A stretch of DNA of 64,000 nt from NCBI RefSeq assembly GCF_000691225.1, contig NZ_JMSZ01000030.1, forward strand, positions 21,251-85,250, in the 5' to 3' direction. A program made the translations under genes and the position numbers. The stretch is from Nitrincola lacisaponensis (GTDB taxonomy: Bacteria; Pseudomonadota; Gammaproteobacteria; Pseudomonadales; Balneatricaceae). Shown here piece by piece: positions 44,804 through 55,299 of the stretch (position 1 is its first letter; the number at the start of each line of letters is the position of its first letter). Under the pieces are notes generated by a model. The model was not told the DNA's origin, did not search any database, and was given only the letters and a program-made list of their open reading frames with translations.

Positions 44804-47419
44804 CTAACCGGTGTTGCGCATCCCCGCAGAGATACCTGCCATAGTCACCATCAGCGCCTGCTCCAGACACTGATCAGGCTGGTTGCGATCACGATACAGC
44901 AGCTCAACCTGAAGGAAATGCAAGGGATCCAGATAAGGATTACGCACTTCAATCGACTGACGGATAATCGGATGATCTTCCAGCAACTGTGACTCCTGTT
45001 TAATCTGCTTAACCAGCGCAACAGTCTGCTGCAAACGATCCCGCAAGCTGGCTCCCAGCACACCCAACTCTTCCGATGTCAGACGTTTTTCGTAATATGC
45101 GGCAATACTCACATCCGTCTTGGCCAGCACCATCTCCAGCATATCGATATTGGTTCGGAAAAACGCCCAGTCACGATACAGCTGCTGTAAACGTTGCAGC
45201 TCTCCCCGATCAATCGCTTCACCCAGCGCCGTATCCGACCCCAGCCAGGCCGGCAGTAACAGCCGGATTTGTGTCCAGGCAAATATCCAGGGGATTGCAC
45301 GCAGGCTTTCCACTCCGCCATCGACACGACGCTTGGCCGGCCGCGATCCAAGCGGCAGCTTGGCCAACTCCTGCTCAGGCGTTGTGGAGCGGAAGTAGGG
45401 TACGAACTGTGGATCTTCACGCACCACCGAGCGATAGCCTCGCAAGCCAGCCGCCGCCAGCTGGTCCATATACTGACACCACTCGGATTCGGCAGGTGCT
45501 CCGGGACACAGCGTAGCCTGAAGTACCGCACCGGTATAGAGCTCCAGATTGCGGACAGCAATTTCAGGCACCCCGAACTTGAAGCGTATCATTTCACCCT
45601 GCTCAGTGACACGCAGTGCACCTGCCACAGAACCGGGCGGTTGAGACAGAATAGCCGTATGGCTCGGACCACCGCCACGCCCGACTGTACCCCCGCGGCC
45701 ATGAAACAGCGTCAGATGTATGCCCTGCTGCTGACAGACCTGGGTTAATGCCTGCTGTGCTCGGTATTGTCCCCAGGCTGCAGCCAACTGGCCCGCATCC
45801 TTGGATGAGTCTGAATAACCGATCATCACTTCCTGACGACCTTCGGTATAGGCTTTATACCAGTCAATACTCAACAGTGCAGCAATACAGTCAGGTCCGC
45901 CATCCAGATCCGCCAGGGTTTCGAACAGGGGTACCACGCGCATATTCCAGCCGATACCCATCTCTTTCAGCAGCAAAATGACCGCTAACACATCGGAAGG
46001 TTTGCTCGCCATGGAAATCACATAGGAGCCCAGTGAGTCGGGGGAGGCATTTGCGGTGACCCGACAGGTATCCAGAACCTCCTGCACCTCAGCTGAAGGC
46101 TTCCAGTCACGCGGTATCAGTGGGCGCTTGGACTGTAACTCGGTTAACAGGAAAGTCTGCTTGTTCGCTTCAGACCAGTTGGCATAGCTGCCCAGGTTAT
46201 AAAAATCACACAGTTCATCCAGAACCTGAGTATGACGTTCGGCATTCTGGCGGATATCGATTTTCACCAGCGCCAGCCCAAAACAGGCCGCCCGACGGAT
46301 AATATCCTCTAACAGCCCAGCCGCGATTTTCTCCATACCACACTCACACAGAGAGCGGTGACAAAGCATTAATGGTTCCAGCAGTGCCTGATCGTCCAGC
46401 AGCCACTGACTGCTGTCACAGGGATAACCTTTGAGTTGTGCCTCAATACCATCACGCGTTGCCTCCAGCCGGGCACGCAGATCACCCAGCAACGCGCGAT
46501 AAGGCTCCGCCGTCTGATCTCCTACCTGGGCACGCAATTCCGCACTGGCTCGATACATGGAGAGTTCTTTGCGCAACTCATCCACATCCTGGACAAACAG
46601 ATCGGCTGCCATCCAGCGTGCCAGCTGCAGTACTTCGGCAGTTACTCGCGCGGTAACATTCGGGTTACCATCACGATCCCCTCCCATCCAGGATGAAAAG
46701 CGTACGGGAGAGCAATGCAACGGCAGCCCGGTACCGAGACCTGCCTGCAGTGTTTGATCAAGACGCTTATAAAAGCGCGGGATTGCCTTCCACAGCGAGT
46801 TTTCGATGACCGCGAACCCCCACTTGGCTTCATCCACCGGCGTGGGGCGCTGCTTACGGATCTCATCTGTATACCAGATTTGTGCAATCAACTGATCCAG
46901 TCGCTCACTGACAGGTTCCTGTCTGTCGAGCCGTTTGAGGCAGTCGGTAATCGCATCATATTTCTGGATCAGGGTACGGCGATTCACTTCTGTCGGATGC
47001 GCCGTCAGTACCAGATCAACCTTAAGCTGCGTCAGGGCTTCGGTAATCTGCTCTGGTGTTTTGTGTGACTGCTGATGCAACTGCTCTATCAGCACAGCCA
47101 GATCATCCGGCTCATGCTGTTCATCAGCATCCAGATGACGTCTGACCCGATGATGTTCCTCGGCGATATTGGCCAGGTTCAGGAACTGGGTAAATGCGCG
47201 TGCCAACGGCAGTACATCGGTTTTATCCAGGGCTTCAATCGCTGCCAGTAACTCCTCATGATCCGGCTTGGCTGCACTGCGTCCCTCTTTCGCCAGCTGG
47301 CGAATCTGTTCTACCCGGTCCAGGAAGTCATCACCCAGATCCGACGCAATGGTACGCCCCAGGCTGTCACCCAACATACGGACATCATCACGCAGCGCCT
47401 CATGCAGATTAACGCTCAT
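44804..47419 (-). CDS. ppc: Phosphoenolpyruvate carboxylase
   Basis: Anaplerotic carboxylation of PEP to oxaloacetate. Seen: 871 residues; catalytic His in VLTAHPTEVNRRTL; FSSWMGGDRDGNPNVT; LFHGRGGTVGRGGGP; the family C-terminus ending SAGMRNTG. ATG at 47419 lies inside the last codons of mazG (11-base overlap) and gives the family N-terminus; a longer frame would sit deeper in mazG. Regulation by acetyl-CoA and aspartate is family knowledge. Translation is probably coupled to mazG and hence to relA. Confidence 0.96.
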   Translation of the reverse strand: MSVNLHEALRDDVRMLGDSLGRTIASDLGDDFLDRVEQIRQLAKEGRSAAKPDHEELLAAIEALDKTDVLPLARAFTQFLNLANIAEEHHRVRRHLDADEQHEPDDLAVLIEQLHQQSHKTPEQITEALTQLKVDLVLTAHPTEVNRRTLIQKYDAITDCLKRLDRQEPVSERLDQLIAQIWYTDEIRKQRPTPVDEAKWGFAVIENSLWKAIPRFYKRLDQTLQAGLGTGLPLHCSPVRFSSWMGGDRDGNPNVTARVTAEVLQLARWMAADLFVQDVDELRKELSMYRASAELRAQVGDQTAEPYRALLGDLRARLEATRDGIEAQLKGYPCDSSQWLLDDQALLEPLMLCHRSLCECGMEKIAAGLLEDIIRRAACFGLALVKIDIRQNAERHTQVLDELCDFYNLGSYANWSEANKQTFLLTELQSKRPLIPRDWKPSAEVQEVLDTCRVTANASPDSLGSYVISMASKPSDVLAVILLLKEMGIGWNMRVVPLFETLADLDGGPDCIAALLSIDWYKAYTEGRQEVMIGYSDSSKDAGQLAAAWGQYRAQQALTQVCQQQGIHLTLFHGRGGTVGRGGGPSHTAILSQPPGSVAGALRVTEQGEMIRFKFGVPEIAVRNLELYTGAVLQATLCPGAPAESEWCQYMDQLAAAGLRGYRSVVREDPQFVPYFRSTTPEQELAKLPLGSRPAKRRVDGGVESLRAIPWIFAWTQIRLLLPAWLGSDTALGEAIDRGELQRLQQLYRDWAFFRTNIDMLEMVLAKTDVSIAAYYEKRLTSEELGVLGASLRDRLQQTVALVKQIKQESQLLEDHPIIRQSIEVRNPYLDPLHFLQVELLYRDRNQPDQCLEQALMVTMAGISAGMRNTG

Positions 47420-48236
47420 GCTCCCCTTCTCCCTTCTTGGCCAGTTCCCAAAACTCATCAAGCTGCTCAAGGCGATAGTCACTGAAGTCAGCGCCGGATG
47501 CAGCTACCTGTTTTTCAACCTCACGAAAACGTCGCTCGAACTTTCGGTTTGCACCACGCAGCGCCTGTTCCGGATCCAGATTCAGGTGGCGACACAGATT
47601 GACCTGGGCAAACAGAAAGTCACCTGTTTCATCTTCAATTGCAGCAGGATCCCCTGAAGCCAGCGCCTCTCGCAATTCGGCAATTTCTTCTTCGAGCTTA
47701 TTCAGCACACCACTGACATCAGGCCAGTCAAAACCGACACTGGCAGCACGCTTCTGCAGCTTTGCAGCTCGGTTGAGTGCGGGCAAGGCCTGGGGTATTT
47801 CATCCATCACTGAATGACGTTCACGTGCACCCCGCTCCTGCTGTTTGATCCGCTCCCATTGCTGATTGACATCCGCCACGGCAGCCTCGGTGGTTGCCAT
47901 CGAGTCACGCAGTCGTCCGGTTGGAAACACATGAGGATGACGGCGGAGCAGCTTGGTAACCAGCTGATCGATAATCTCGGAAAAGTGAAACAGCTGCTGT
48001 TCTTCTGCCAGGCGTGCATAAAACACCACCTGGAATAACAGGTCACCCAGCTCATCCTTGAGATGAGACCAATCCTCGCGCTCCAGCGTATCGATCACCT
48101 CATACACCTCTTCGAGAGTATGCGGCACAATTGTCTGGAAGGTCTGCTGTTGATCCCAGGGACAGCCCCCGGGACCACGAAGACGCGCCATCAGGTAGAG
48201 CAGGTCATCCAGTGTATAGCGTTCAGTGTTTGCCAT
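47409..48236 (-). CDS. mazG: Nucleoside triphosphate pyrophosphohydrolase MazG
   Basis: 275 residues, two MazG repeats. Seen: RLRGPGGCPWDQQQT (19-33), EVYEVIDTLE, DELGDLLFQVVFYARLAEE, and the second repeat with EEEIAELREAL and ETGDFLFAQVNLCRHL, both carrying the ExxE and ExxD/D metal motifs. ATG at 48236 (GGGAG five bases upstream) lies inside relA, overlapping its end by 14 bases. In E. coli MazG hydrolyses dNTPs and lowers ppGpp. The relA-mazG pair is common; here ppc overlaps in turn. Confidence 0.95.
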   Translation of the reverse strand: MANTERYTLDDLLYLMARLRGPGGCPWDQQQTFQTIVPHTLEEVYEVIDTLEREDWSHLKDELGDLLFQVVFYARLAEEQQLFHFSEIIDQLVTKLLRRHPHVFPTGRLRDSMATTEAAVADVNQQWERIKQQERGARERHSVMDEIPQALPALNRAAKLQKRAASVGFDWPDVSGVLNKLEEEIAELREALASGDPAAIEDETGDFLFAQVNLCRHLNLDPEQALRGANRKFERRFREVEKQVAASGADFSDYRLEQLDEFWELAKKGEGEHER

Positions 48237-50493
48237 CACGCTCCCGATGTACATCAATCACGTTGGGCAGCTGATTCAGCTTATCCATCAGGCGTCCCAG
48301 CAGTTCCAGACGCGAGATTTCAACAGTCAGCGACATTTTGGCAATATTACTGTTTTTATCGGTACGGGTATTAGCCGACAAAATATTCAGCTTTTCATTC
48401 GCCATAATCATCATCACATCACGCAACAGCCCGGACCGGTCGTACGCTTCAATCATGATGTCGACCGGATAGGTATTTTCACCCGCCTCATCCCAGTCCA
48501 CCGTGACGATACGACGCGGTTCTGTTTCACGAAGTGTTTGCAGGTTACTGCAGTTTTCATGGTGAATCGAGACGCCACGTCCCTGAGTAATGAAGCCGAC
48601 AATCGGATCACCCGGTACCGGTTTACAGCAGCTGGCAATGACGGTCAGCAGGTTACCCACACCCTGTATTCTGACACTGTCGCCCTGTCCGGGAGGGACA
48701 TGACGGTGTTGTGCAGGCTGCAACTGCAGATCCATTTGTTCTTCGTGGGCAGGCTCTGTCTGCTTCTGTGCTTCATTGAGCAATTGAGACAGACGCAAGT
48801 CGCCAGCACCTATCGCGGCAAACATGTCTTCACTGGTTTTGAAATTAAGTGCCTGCGTAATGACTTTCAGGTTCAGCTGGTGCAGATCAATCGCCAGACG
48901 CCGCAACTCACGTTCCAGCATATCCCGACCTGCGTCGGCATTCTGGTCTCGCGCCTGCTGTTTAAACCAATGGGCAACCTTGGCACGGGCACGCGATGTA
49001 GTGACATACCCCAGGTTAACGTTCAGCCAATCACGTCTGGGGCGTTGTTCACCACTGGTCAGGATCTCGATCTGATCACCGGTTTTCAGCACCCGGTTTA
49101 ATGAAACAATACGGCCATTGACCTTGGCACCCCGGCAGCGATGGCCTACTTCGGTATGTACCCGGTAAGCGAAATCGACAGGGGTCGAACCAGAAGGCAT
49201 ATCGATGACATGACCATCCGGGGTAAAGACATAGACACGATCCTGTGTGACATCACCGCGCAGAATTTCGCGCAGCCCTTCACTTTCACCCAGGTCTTCA
49301 TGCCATTCCAGCACCTGCCGCAGCCAGGATATTTTTTCTTCATAGCCATCACGACGTGCGCGTACATCAGTACCTTTGTAAAGATGGTGTGCACAGACAC
49401 CCAGCTCTGCCTCTTCGTGCATTTCAAAGGTACGAATCTGTATTTCCAGCACCTTGCCTTCCGGCCCAAACACGGCGGTGTGCAGAGAACGATAACCATT
49501 CGACTTGGGTGATGCGATGTAGTCATCAAATTCGTTGGGGATATTGCGCCACAGCCCGTGCACAATACCCAGAACGGTGTAGCAGTCACGTACTTCAGGC
49601 ACCAGAATACGCACAGCACGCACATCAAATACCTGATTAAACTCGATATTTTTGCGCTGCATTTTGCGCCAGATGCTGTAGATATGTTTGGCCCGGCCGT
49701 GTACATCACCGGCAATGCTGGCATCTTCAAGACGGTGCCGCAGCTGGTCTACGACTTCGTTGATAAACAGCTGGCGATCCAGGCGCTTTTCATCCAGCAA
49801 ACGGGCAATGTTTTTATAATCATTCGGCTTCAGGTAACGAAAGGACAAGTCCTCGAGTTCCCACTTGATATGACCAATACCCAGCCGATGAGCCAGCGGG
49901 GCATAGATATCAAATACTTCCCGCGCCACCAGATAGCGTTTCTTGCGGCTTTCATCCTTGACCCGACGAATGGCACAAGTACGCTCAGCGATTTTGATGA
50001 GTGCAACACGCACGTCATCGATCATGGCCACCAGCATTTTGCGCAGGTTATCGACCTGCCCTTCACTGTCACCCAGAACCGCCGAGTCATGACGCGGATT
50101 CTTGCGACTACCAATCGCCGCCATCTGCAACACACCCTGAATCAGGGTTTCAATAGTGCTGCCAAAATCACGCTGCACCTTGGCCAGGCTGAGCTTTTCT
50201 TCCCGCACAGCACGATACAGGATCGCCGCGATCAGCGACTCCTGATCCTGCTGCAACTCGGCCAGTATCTGGGCCATTTCCAGACCAATCAGATAACTGT
50301 TTTTATGCTCACTGGCCCAATCATCACCGTCCGTATTGGCCGCTTTTTCCTGTGCCTGCCGGGCTGTTTCACAGGCCTTGCGAATCGGCTCCAGATCAAC
50401 AATATCGGTTTGCATCTGCAAACGCTGTAACCAGAGTTCAAGATCGACAGATCCATCCTCTCGGATGGGGTGTTCATCACGTACCTTGACCAT
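48223..50493 (-). CDS. relA: GTP pyrophosphokinase RelA (monofunctional (p)ppGpp synthetase)
   Basis: 756 residues. N-terminal hydrolase-like domain lacks the HD motif: ILYRAVREE (91-99) replaces HDxxED, so it should not degrade ppGpp. Synthetase domain carries the acidic EFDD (321-324) of RelA rather than RxKD of bifunctional SpoT, followed by PKSNGYRSLHT. TGS domain starts near DRVYVFTPDGHVIDMP; zinc-finger region includes VIASCCKPVPGD; C-terminal ACT domain ends at the stop. Ribosome-dependent stringent response enzyme. Overlaps mazG. Confidence 0.96.
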   Translation of the reverse strand: MVKVRDEHPIREDGSVDLELWLQRLQMQTDIVDLEPIRKACETARQAQEKAANTDGDDWASEHKNSYLIGLEMAQILAELQQDQESLIAAILYRAVREEKLSLAKVQRDFGSTIETLIQGVLQMAAIGSRKNPRHDSAVLGDSEGQVDNLRKMLVAMIDDVRVALIKIAERTCAIRRVKDESRKKRYLVAREVFDIYAPLAHRLGIGHIKWELEDLSFRYLKPNDYKNIARLLDEKRLDRQLFINEVVDQLRHRLEDASIAGDVHGRAKHIYSIWRKMQRKNIEFNQVFDVRAVRILVPEVRDCYTVLGIVHGLWRNIPNEFDDYIASPKSNGYRSLHTAVFGPEGKVLEIQIRTFEMHEEAELGVCAHHLYKGTDVRARRDGYEEKISWLRQVLEWHEDLGESEGLREILRGDVTQDRVYVFTPDGHVIDMPSGSTPVDFAYRVHTEVGHRCRGAKVNGRIVSLNRVLKTGDQIEILTSGEQRPRRDWLNVNLGYVTTSRARAKVAHWFKQQARDQNADAGRDMLERELRRLAIDLHQLNLKVITQALNFKTSEDMFAAIGAGDLRLSQLLNEAQKQTEPAHEEQMDLQLQPAQHRHVPPGQGDSVRIQGVGNLLTVIASCCKPVPGDPIVGFITQGRGVSIHHENCSNLQTLRETEPRRIVTVDWDEAGENTYPVDIMIEAYDRSGLLRDVMMIMANEKLNILSANTRTDKNSNIAKMSLTVEISRLELLGRLMDKLNQLPNVIDVHRERDGKH

Positions 50494-50518
50494 TGAGAGA
50501 GTAACTCCTTAGACCTTT

Positions 50519-51424
50519 CTAACGTGGATCAAAAACACCCGTAGACAGATAACGATCTCCACGATCACAGATGATGCAAACGATGGTTGCATTTTCCACC
50601 TGTTCGGCCAGTCTCAAGGCACCCGCCACCGAGCCACCCGAAGATACACCGGCAAAGATCCCTTCTTCCTGAGCCAGACGACGCATCATCTGTTCCGCTT
50701 CAGTCTGGGTAATATCCAGCACCTGATCGACACGAGCTGCTTCAAAAATGGTCGGCAGATACGCTTCAGGCCAACGGCGAATACCGGGGATTGCCGCCCC
50801 TTCAGCAGGCTGAAGCCCGACAATCTTCACATCAGGATTTTGCTCTTTCAGAAAGCGTGACACGCCCATAATGGTTCCGGTAGTCCCCATGGAACTGACA
50901 AAGTGGGTGATCTGACCAGCGGTCTGACGCCAGAGTTCAGGCCCGGTACTACGATAATGTGCTTCAGGGTTATCCTGATTGGAAAACTGATCCAGTACCT
51001 TGCCAACCCCTTCTGACTGCATGCGCAATGCCAGATCTCGTGCGCCCTCCATACCCTGCTCTTTACTGACTTCAATCAGCTCCGCGCCATATGCTGACAT
51101 GGCAGACTTGCGCTCCTGACTCATATTCGCGGGCATGATCAACTTGAGCGGATAACCTTTAATCGCCGCCGCCATTGCCAATGCAATACCGGTATTTCCC
51201 GAAGTAGCCTCGATCAGTACATCTCCAGGATGGATATCACCACGCAATTCAGCCAGCTCAATCATGCTCAATGCAGGACGGTCCTTGACTGACCCGGCGG
51301 GGTTATTTCCCTCCAACTTGCACAACAGGGTATTGTTGTTCGGAACCCTGATTCGCTGCAGCCGTACCAGCGGTGTATTGCCAATACATTCTGCAATGGT
51401 GGGATAGTGTGGTGCTGTCATCAT
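50519..51424 (-). CDS. cysM: Cysteine synthase B
   Basis: 301 residues. Seen: NTPLVRLQRI; PLP lysine in NPAGSVKDRPA; TSGNTGIALAMAAA; SSMGTTGTIMGVSRFL; EGIFAGVSSGGSVA. The short length and VKDRPA rather than a CysK-type VKDRIG motif favour CysM, which can use thiosulfate. MetMet at the start leaves a one-codon ambiguity. Adjacent to relA in the same direction as in Pseudomonas, with 25 bases between. Confidence 0.93.
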   Translation of the reverse strand: MMTAPHYPTIAECIGNTPLVRLQRIRVPNNNTLLCKLEGNNPAGSVKDRPALSMIELAELRGDIHPGDVLIEATSGNTGIALAMAAAIKGYPLKLIMPANMSQERKSAMSAYGAELIEVSKEQGMEGARDLALRMQSEGVGKVLDQFSNQDNPEAHYRSTGPELWRQTAGQITHFVSSMGTTGTIMGVSRFLKEQNPDVKIVGLQPAEGAAIPGIRRWPEAYLPTIFEAARVDQVLDITQTEAEQMMRRLAQEEGIFAGVSSGGSVAGALRLAEQVENATIVCIICDRGDRYLSTGVFDPR

Positions 51425-51500
51425 TACAACCCTGTGCCAATGGAATAAAATATGCTGAAGCGTTACGCATTACGGATGGTAACGGCTCAGGCTGTTCGTC

Positions 51501-51875
51501 TCAACTTTCCGCGATCGCCGTAGCCACCACGTAATCCTTTTCATCACTGTATGAGAGATGCCAGGCTCGAATCTGGAACTGCTCAGCCAGCTGTTGTGCA
51601 TGTCCCGTCAAGGCCACACAGGGCCTTCCCTGAGGCGTTTTGTCAATCTGCATCTGCTGCCACCCGACACCCTGACCAATGCCGGTACCCAGTGCTTTTA
51701 CAACCGCTTCCTTGGCGGCAAAGCGCTTGGCAAGAAAGCGGACAGGATCACGGGTTTGCTGAAACAACTGATATTCAGCCGGTGTCAGAATTCGGGTCGC
51801 CAGGGCCGGAGTGCGTTCAAGTGCTCTGGCCACGCGTACGATCTGAATAATATCAACACCCAGGCCGTAAATCAT
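51501..51875 (-). CDS. acpS: Holo-[acyl-carrier-protein] synthase
   Basis: Transfers phosphopantetheine from CoA to acyl carrier protein. Seen: 124 residues; [12 protein letters not shown] with the metal Asp; [16 protein letters not shown] with the metal Glu. The ATG overlaps the pdxJ stop by four bases. Last gene of the lepA-to-acpS block. Confidence 0.95.
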   Translation of the reverse strand: MIYGLGVDIIQIVRVARALERTPALATRILTPAEYQLFQQTRDPVRFLAKRFAAKEAVVKALGTGIGQGVGWQQMQIDKTPQGRPCVALTGHAQQLAEQFQIRAWHLSYSDEKDYVVATAIAES

Positions 51876-52645
51876 GGCGTATTGATCCGCCCCGCCAATA
51901 AACTCTGCTGCCGAGCTGTTTGCATCTGCTGTTTCATCTCTTTCACTGCAGCGGTCAAACCCACAAACAACGCATGCGAGATCAGCGCATGACCAATATT
52001 CAGCTCATGCAGCTGTGGAATTTCGGCAATCGCATCAACATTGTGGTAGTGCAAGCCATGCCCTGCATTGACGATCAGTCCACACTCTGCAGCATAAGCT
52101 GCTGCTGTACGAATACGCTGCAATTCAGCCTGAAGCTGTACCGGAGACGTTGCGTCTGCATAAGCGCCAGTATGCAGTTCAATCGCAGGCGCGCCACAAC
52201 GCACGGCTGCATCGATTTGAGCCGGCTCAGGGTCAATAAACAGTGAAACTTCAGCCCCCTTGGCGCTCAGCACCTGACAGAAATGGCTGACCTGGCTTTC
52301 ATAGGTGATGACATCCAGTCCACCCTCTGTGGTGAGCTCTTCCCGTTTTTCCGGTACCAGACAGATATGTGCCGGATTGATTTCCTGCGCAAATGCCAGC
52401 ATTTCCGGCGTCAGAGCCATTTCCAGATTCATACGGGTTTGCAACACCTCTGCCAGCAAACGTATATCCCGTTCCTGAATATGTCGACGATCCTCACGCA
52501 GATGAACAGTAATACCATCCGCTCCGGCTGCTTCAGCCAGCTGAGCTGCATACACAGGGTCCGGATAACGGGTACCACGCGCCTGCCGCAGCGTGGCAAT
52601 ATGATCAATATTGACGCCTAACAGTATTGGCTTGACATGGTTCAT
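51872..52645 (-). CDS. pdxJ: Pyridoxine 5'-phosphate synthase
   Basis: Final ring-forming step of de novo vitamin B6 synthesis. Seen: 257-residue TIM barrel; [73 protein letters not shown] [12 protein letters not shown]. Four-base overlaps on both sides with recO and acpS. pdxJ-acpS is a conserved pair. Confidence 0.97.
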   Translation of the reverse strand: MNHVKPILLGVNIDHIATLRQARGTRYPDPVYAAQLAEAAGADGITVHLREDRRHIQERDIRLLAEVLQTRMNLEMALTPEMLAFAQEINPAHICLVPEKREELTTEGGLDVITYESQVSHFCQVLSAKGAEVSLFIDPEPAQIDAAVRCGAPAIELHTGAYADATSPVQLQAELQRIRTAAAYAAECGLIVNAGHGLHYHNVDAIAEIPQLHELNIGHALISHALFVGLTAAVKEMKQQMQTARQQSLLAGRINTP

Positions 52646-53331
52646 GAGCTTCTCCTGGTTTTCATAAAAAGTTCTCGGCTTTTCAGGGGCTTTCCACCCA
52701 GCAGTACGGACAAGGCTTCACGCATCAGCCGTTTGGCAGCACGCCGCACCTCAGGCTGATCGTAACGGTCTTCGGCTATCGCCAAGAGCCAGTGTCCCGG
52801 ATAATTGTCCGGATGTTCGATATCTGTCAGCAAACCTAATTCGGGATCAAAACGGTAATAGTGGCTGGCATGGCATGTTGCCAGCATCAAGCCATAACCG
52901 AGACTCTCCAGCAATTGTCGCTCGAAAGTACGCAACGCACCTTCGAGGTCATCTGGCTGCAACAGCTCGCGTAACAGGTAGGTATAGTAGAGATAAAGTC
53001 TTGGATGCGGATCAGCAGGTGGCAGCAGGCGTTGCAGCAATTCATTGGCATAGAGACCACATAACAACGCATTACCCTGGGGCGGTGCCATGACTTGAGG
53101 CACCTCTGCCTGAGTCAGGTTTTTCAGTTCATGCCGGCCCGACCAACTGACATGCAAAGCCTGAAAGGGCTGCAGTGTAAAACGTCGCGAGGAACCCGAA
53201 CGCCGGGCACCTCGCGCTACTACACTGATACGCCCCTGTTCCAGCGTAAACAGGTCTACCAGAAGGCTGGTTTCTCGATAGGGGCGGGTATGCAGAACAA
53301 AGGCTGCGGCCTGTTCAGCACGCTGAAACAT
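52642..53331 (-). CDS. recO: DNA repair protein RecO
   Basis: 229 residues. Seen: N-terminal OB fold ([21 protein letters not shown]) and helical C-terminal domain with [16 protein letters not shown]; no zinc cysteines. Mediates RecA loading with RecR. Its start abuts the era stop and its end overlaps pdxJ by four bases. Position between era and pdxJ is diagnostic for this poorly conserved family. Confidence 0.93.
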   Translation of the reverse strand: MFQRAEQAAAFVLHTRPYRETSLLVDLFTLEQGRISVVARGARRSGSSRRFTLQPFQALHVSWSGRHELKNLTQAEVPQVMAPPQGNALLCGLYANELLQRLLPPADPHPRLYLYYTYLLRELLQPDDLEGALRTFERQLLESLGYGLMLATCHASHYYRFDPELGLLTDIEHPDNYPGHWLLAIAEDRYDQPEVRRAAKRLMREALSVLLGGKPLKSRELFMKTRRSS

Positions 53332-54230
53332 TACTCGTGCCTGTATCCCAGACTGCGCAGGGCACGCTCATCATCCGACCATCCCCGACGCACTTTGACC
53401 CACAGGTTCAGCATGACTTTGCATTCGAACATTTTTTCAATATCGATACGCGCATCACGACCTATGGTTTTCAATACACTGCCTTTATCACCGATGACGA
53501 TGCGCTTTTGTCCATCACGTTCAACCAGTATCAACGCACTGATTGTGAGCAGCTGACCGTCATGTTCAAAGGCTTCAATCTCGACGGTTACCCCGTAAGG
53601 AACTTCATCGCCCAGGTTGCGCATCAGTTTTTCGCGCACAATTTCAGCAACCACAAAGCGTGAGCTGCGATCTGTAATCTGGTCTTCTGGGTAATGGTGC
53701 GGCCCTTCCGGCAAGTAACGACTCACCAACTGTTCCAGTTCAGCAACATTATGTCCCTGCTTGGCAGACATCGGCATGATGGCGACGAACTCTCGCTTGC
53801 TGGCCAGCTCGTCGATCTGCGGCAACAACTCATGCTTCTGCTTCAACTGGTCAATTTTGTTAACCACCAGAATCACCGGGCAGGTCACATAACGCAGCTT
53901 TTCCAGTACGATCTCATCTTCTTCAGTCCAGCGGGTGCGATCCACCAGGAAAACCACCAGGTCCACATAGCGCAACGCATCGGAAGCCGCCTGATTCATG
54001 AAGCGGTTCAGCGCCTTGCCTTTTTCATCTTTATGCAGCCCGGGGGTATCGACATAAATGACCTGATCCGCACCTTCTGTCTTGATACCCAGTATCTGGT
54101 GCCGGGTCGTCTGAGGTTTACGTGATGTAATACTGAGTTTCTGCCCCAGAATATGATTCAGCAAGGTCGATTTGCCAACATTGGGACGCCCAACAATCGC
54201 CACAAAACCACAACGCGTTGTCTCAGCCAC
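53331..54230 (-). CDS. era: GTPase Era
   Basis: 299 residues. Seen: G1 GRPNVGKS (14-21), G3 DTPGLH, G4 NKID, and a C-terminal KH domain (about 205-280) ending in [21 protein letters not shown], which contacts the 16S rRNA 3' end. Needed for 30S maturation. Overlaps the end of rnc by eight bases. Confidence 0.97.
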   Translation of the reverse strand: MAETTRCGFVAIVGRPNVGKSTLLNHILGQKLSITSRKPQTTRHQILGIKTEGADQVIYVDTPGLHKDEKGKALNRFMNQAASDALRYVDLVVFLVDRTRWTEEDEIVLEKLRYVTCPVILVVNKIDQLKQKHELLPQIDELASKREFVAIMPMSAKQGHNVAELEQLVSRYLPEGPHHYPEDQITDRSSRFVVAEIVREKLMRNLGDEVPYGVTVEIEAFEHDGQLLTISALILVERDGQKRIVIGDKGSVLKTIGRDARIDIEKMFECKVMLNLWVKVRRGWSDDERALRSLGYRHE

Positions 54231-54912
54231 GGCTTACCTCCTGTCGTAACTGCATCAATGCGGCCTTGGCTGCATTCTGTTCGGCCTGACGGCGGCTGTT
54301 GCCCTGCCCCTGAGTCGGGTTGTCCAGCAACACCGTGTGGCACTGAATATTAAAAGTCTGCGCATGGGCTTCGCCCTCGACACTGACCAGCTCGTAATCC
54401 GGCAGATTCAAGCGCCGCGATTGCAGGAATTCTTGCAGGCGGGTTTTCGAGTCCTTGATTGAGCCGTCCAGGTCCAACTCATCCAGACGTTTCTCGTACC
54501 AGCCCAGCACAAAGCCTTCGACTGTCTGCAAACCGGCATCGAGATAGATGGCTCCGATAATGGCTTCAACCGCATCGGCCAGAATTGAATCACGGCGGAA
54601 GCCGCCACTTTTCAGCTCACCGGAACCCAGTCGAAGATAGTCACCCAACCCTAACTCACGGGCAATTTCGGCCAGCGTTTCACCCTTCACCATCAAGGCT
54701 CTCAACCGGCTTAACTGCCCTTCACGAGCTGCAGGAAAGCGCTGATAGAGATCCGCTGCAATCACAAAGTTGAGCACTGAATCACCCAGAAACTCCAGGC
54801 GCTCGTTATTTCGCTTTCCACAACTACGATGGGTCAGTGCCAACTCAAACAGTGACTCGTCTTTAAAGGCATGCCCTAAACGCCGGGCCAGCTCAGATAC
54901 AGGTTTTTTCAA
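54223..54912 (-). CDS. rnc: Ribonuclease III
   Basis: 229 residues. Seen: signature [10 protein letters not shown] (36-45) with catalytic acids, second acidic cluster [13 protein letters not shown], and a C-terminal dsRNA-binding domain (about 155-225) including [18 protein letters not shown]. Processes rRNA precursors and regulatory duplexes. Its ATG overlaps the DUF4845 stop by four bases. Confidence 0.97.
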   Translation of the reverse strand: MKKPVSELARRLGHAFKDESLFELALTHRSCGKRNNERLEFLGDSVLNFVIAADLYQRFPAAREGQLSRLRALMVKGETLAEIARELGLGDYLRLGSGELKSGGFRRDSILADAVEAIIGAIYLDAGLQTVEGFVLGWYEKRLDELDLDGSIKDSKTRLQEFLQSRRLNLPDYELVSVEGEAHAQTFNIQCHTVLLDNPTQGQGNSRRQAEQNAAKAALMQLRQEVSRG

Positions 54913-55289
54913 GGCTTTCTGGCTTCGTAGCTATCCTGGAACATGATCACCGCATCAACATTACCAAACATCGGTACCCTGACTTCATAATCCAGATTAA
55001 AGAAAATCATGCCCGCATCTTCAGTGATCGTTAAGGCATCCCGGTCAGGTAAAGAAACCTGATTGATATGAAAACGGCGATCCAGATTGGTACGAATCTG
55101 TGCAATCGGGCGCGCCAGCTCTTCACGATCTTCCGTAGTTGCTTTCACCACTGAGGTGATCGTCCGATACTCCCAGTAAGGCGTAAACAGCTTGAAGGCG
55201 ACCGTCAGGACAACACCCAAAACGATCAATATGCTCAGCACACCAAAGAAAGATGCACCCGCTTGCCTGTGACTTGCATGATGTTCCAT
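54909..55289 (-). CDS. DUF4845 membrane protein
   Basis: 126 residues with one N-terminal membrane helix (about 13-33, [20 protein letters not shown]) and a periplasmic domain. DUF4845 proteins occur between lepB and rnc in many Pseudomonas-like bacteria, as here. The N-terminal GxSFFG region resembles pilin-like leader segments, but no clear prepilin site is present. Function unknown. Confidence 0.85.
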   Translation of the reverse strand: MEHHASHRQAGASFFGVLSILIVLGVVLTVAFKLFTPYWEYRTITSVVKATTEDREELARPIAQIRTNLDRRFHINQVSLPDRDALTITEDAGMIFFNLDYEVRVPMFGNVDAVIMFQDSYEARKP

Positions 55290-55299
55290 GGTTAGATTC

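Noticed and set aside
48223..50493. Bifunctional SpoT/Rsh instead of RelA
   Set aside because: The HD hydrolase motif is absent (ILYRAVREE) and the synthetase carries EFDD, both features of monofunctional RelA.
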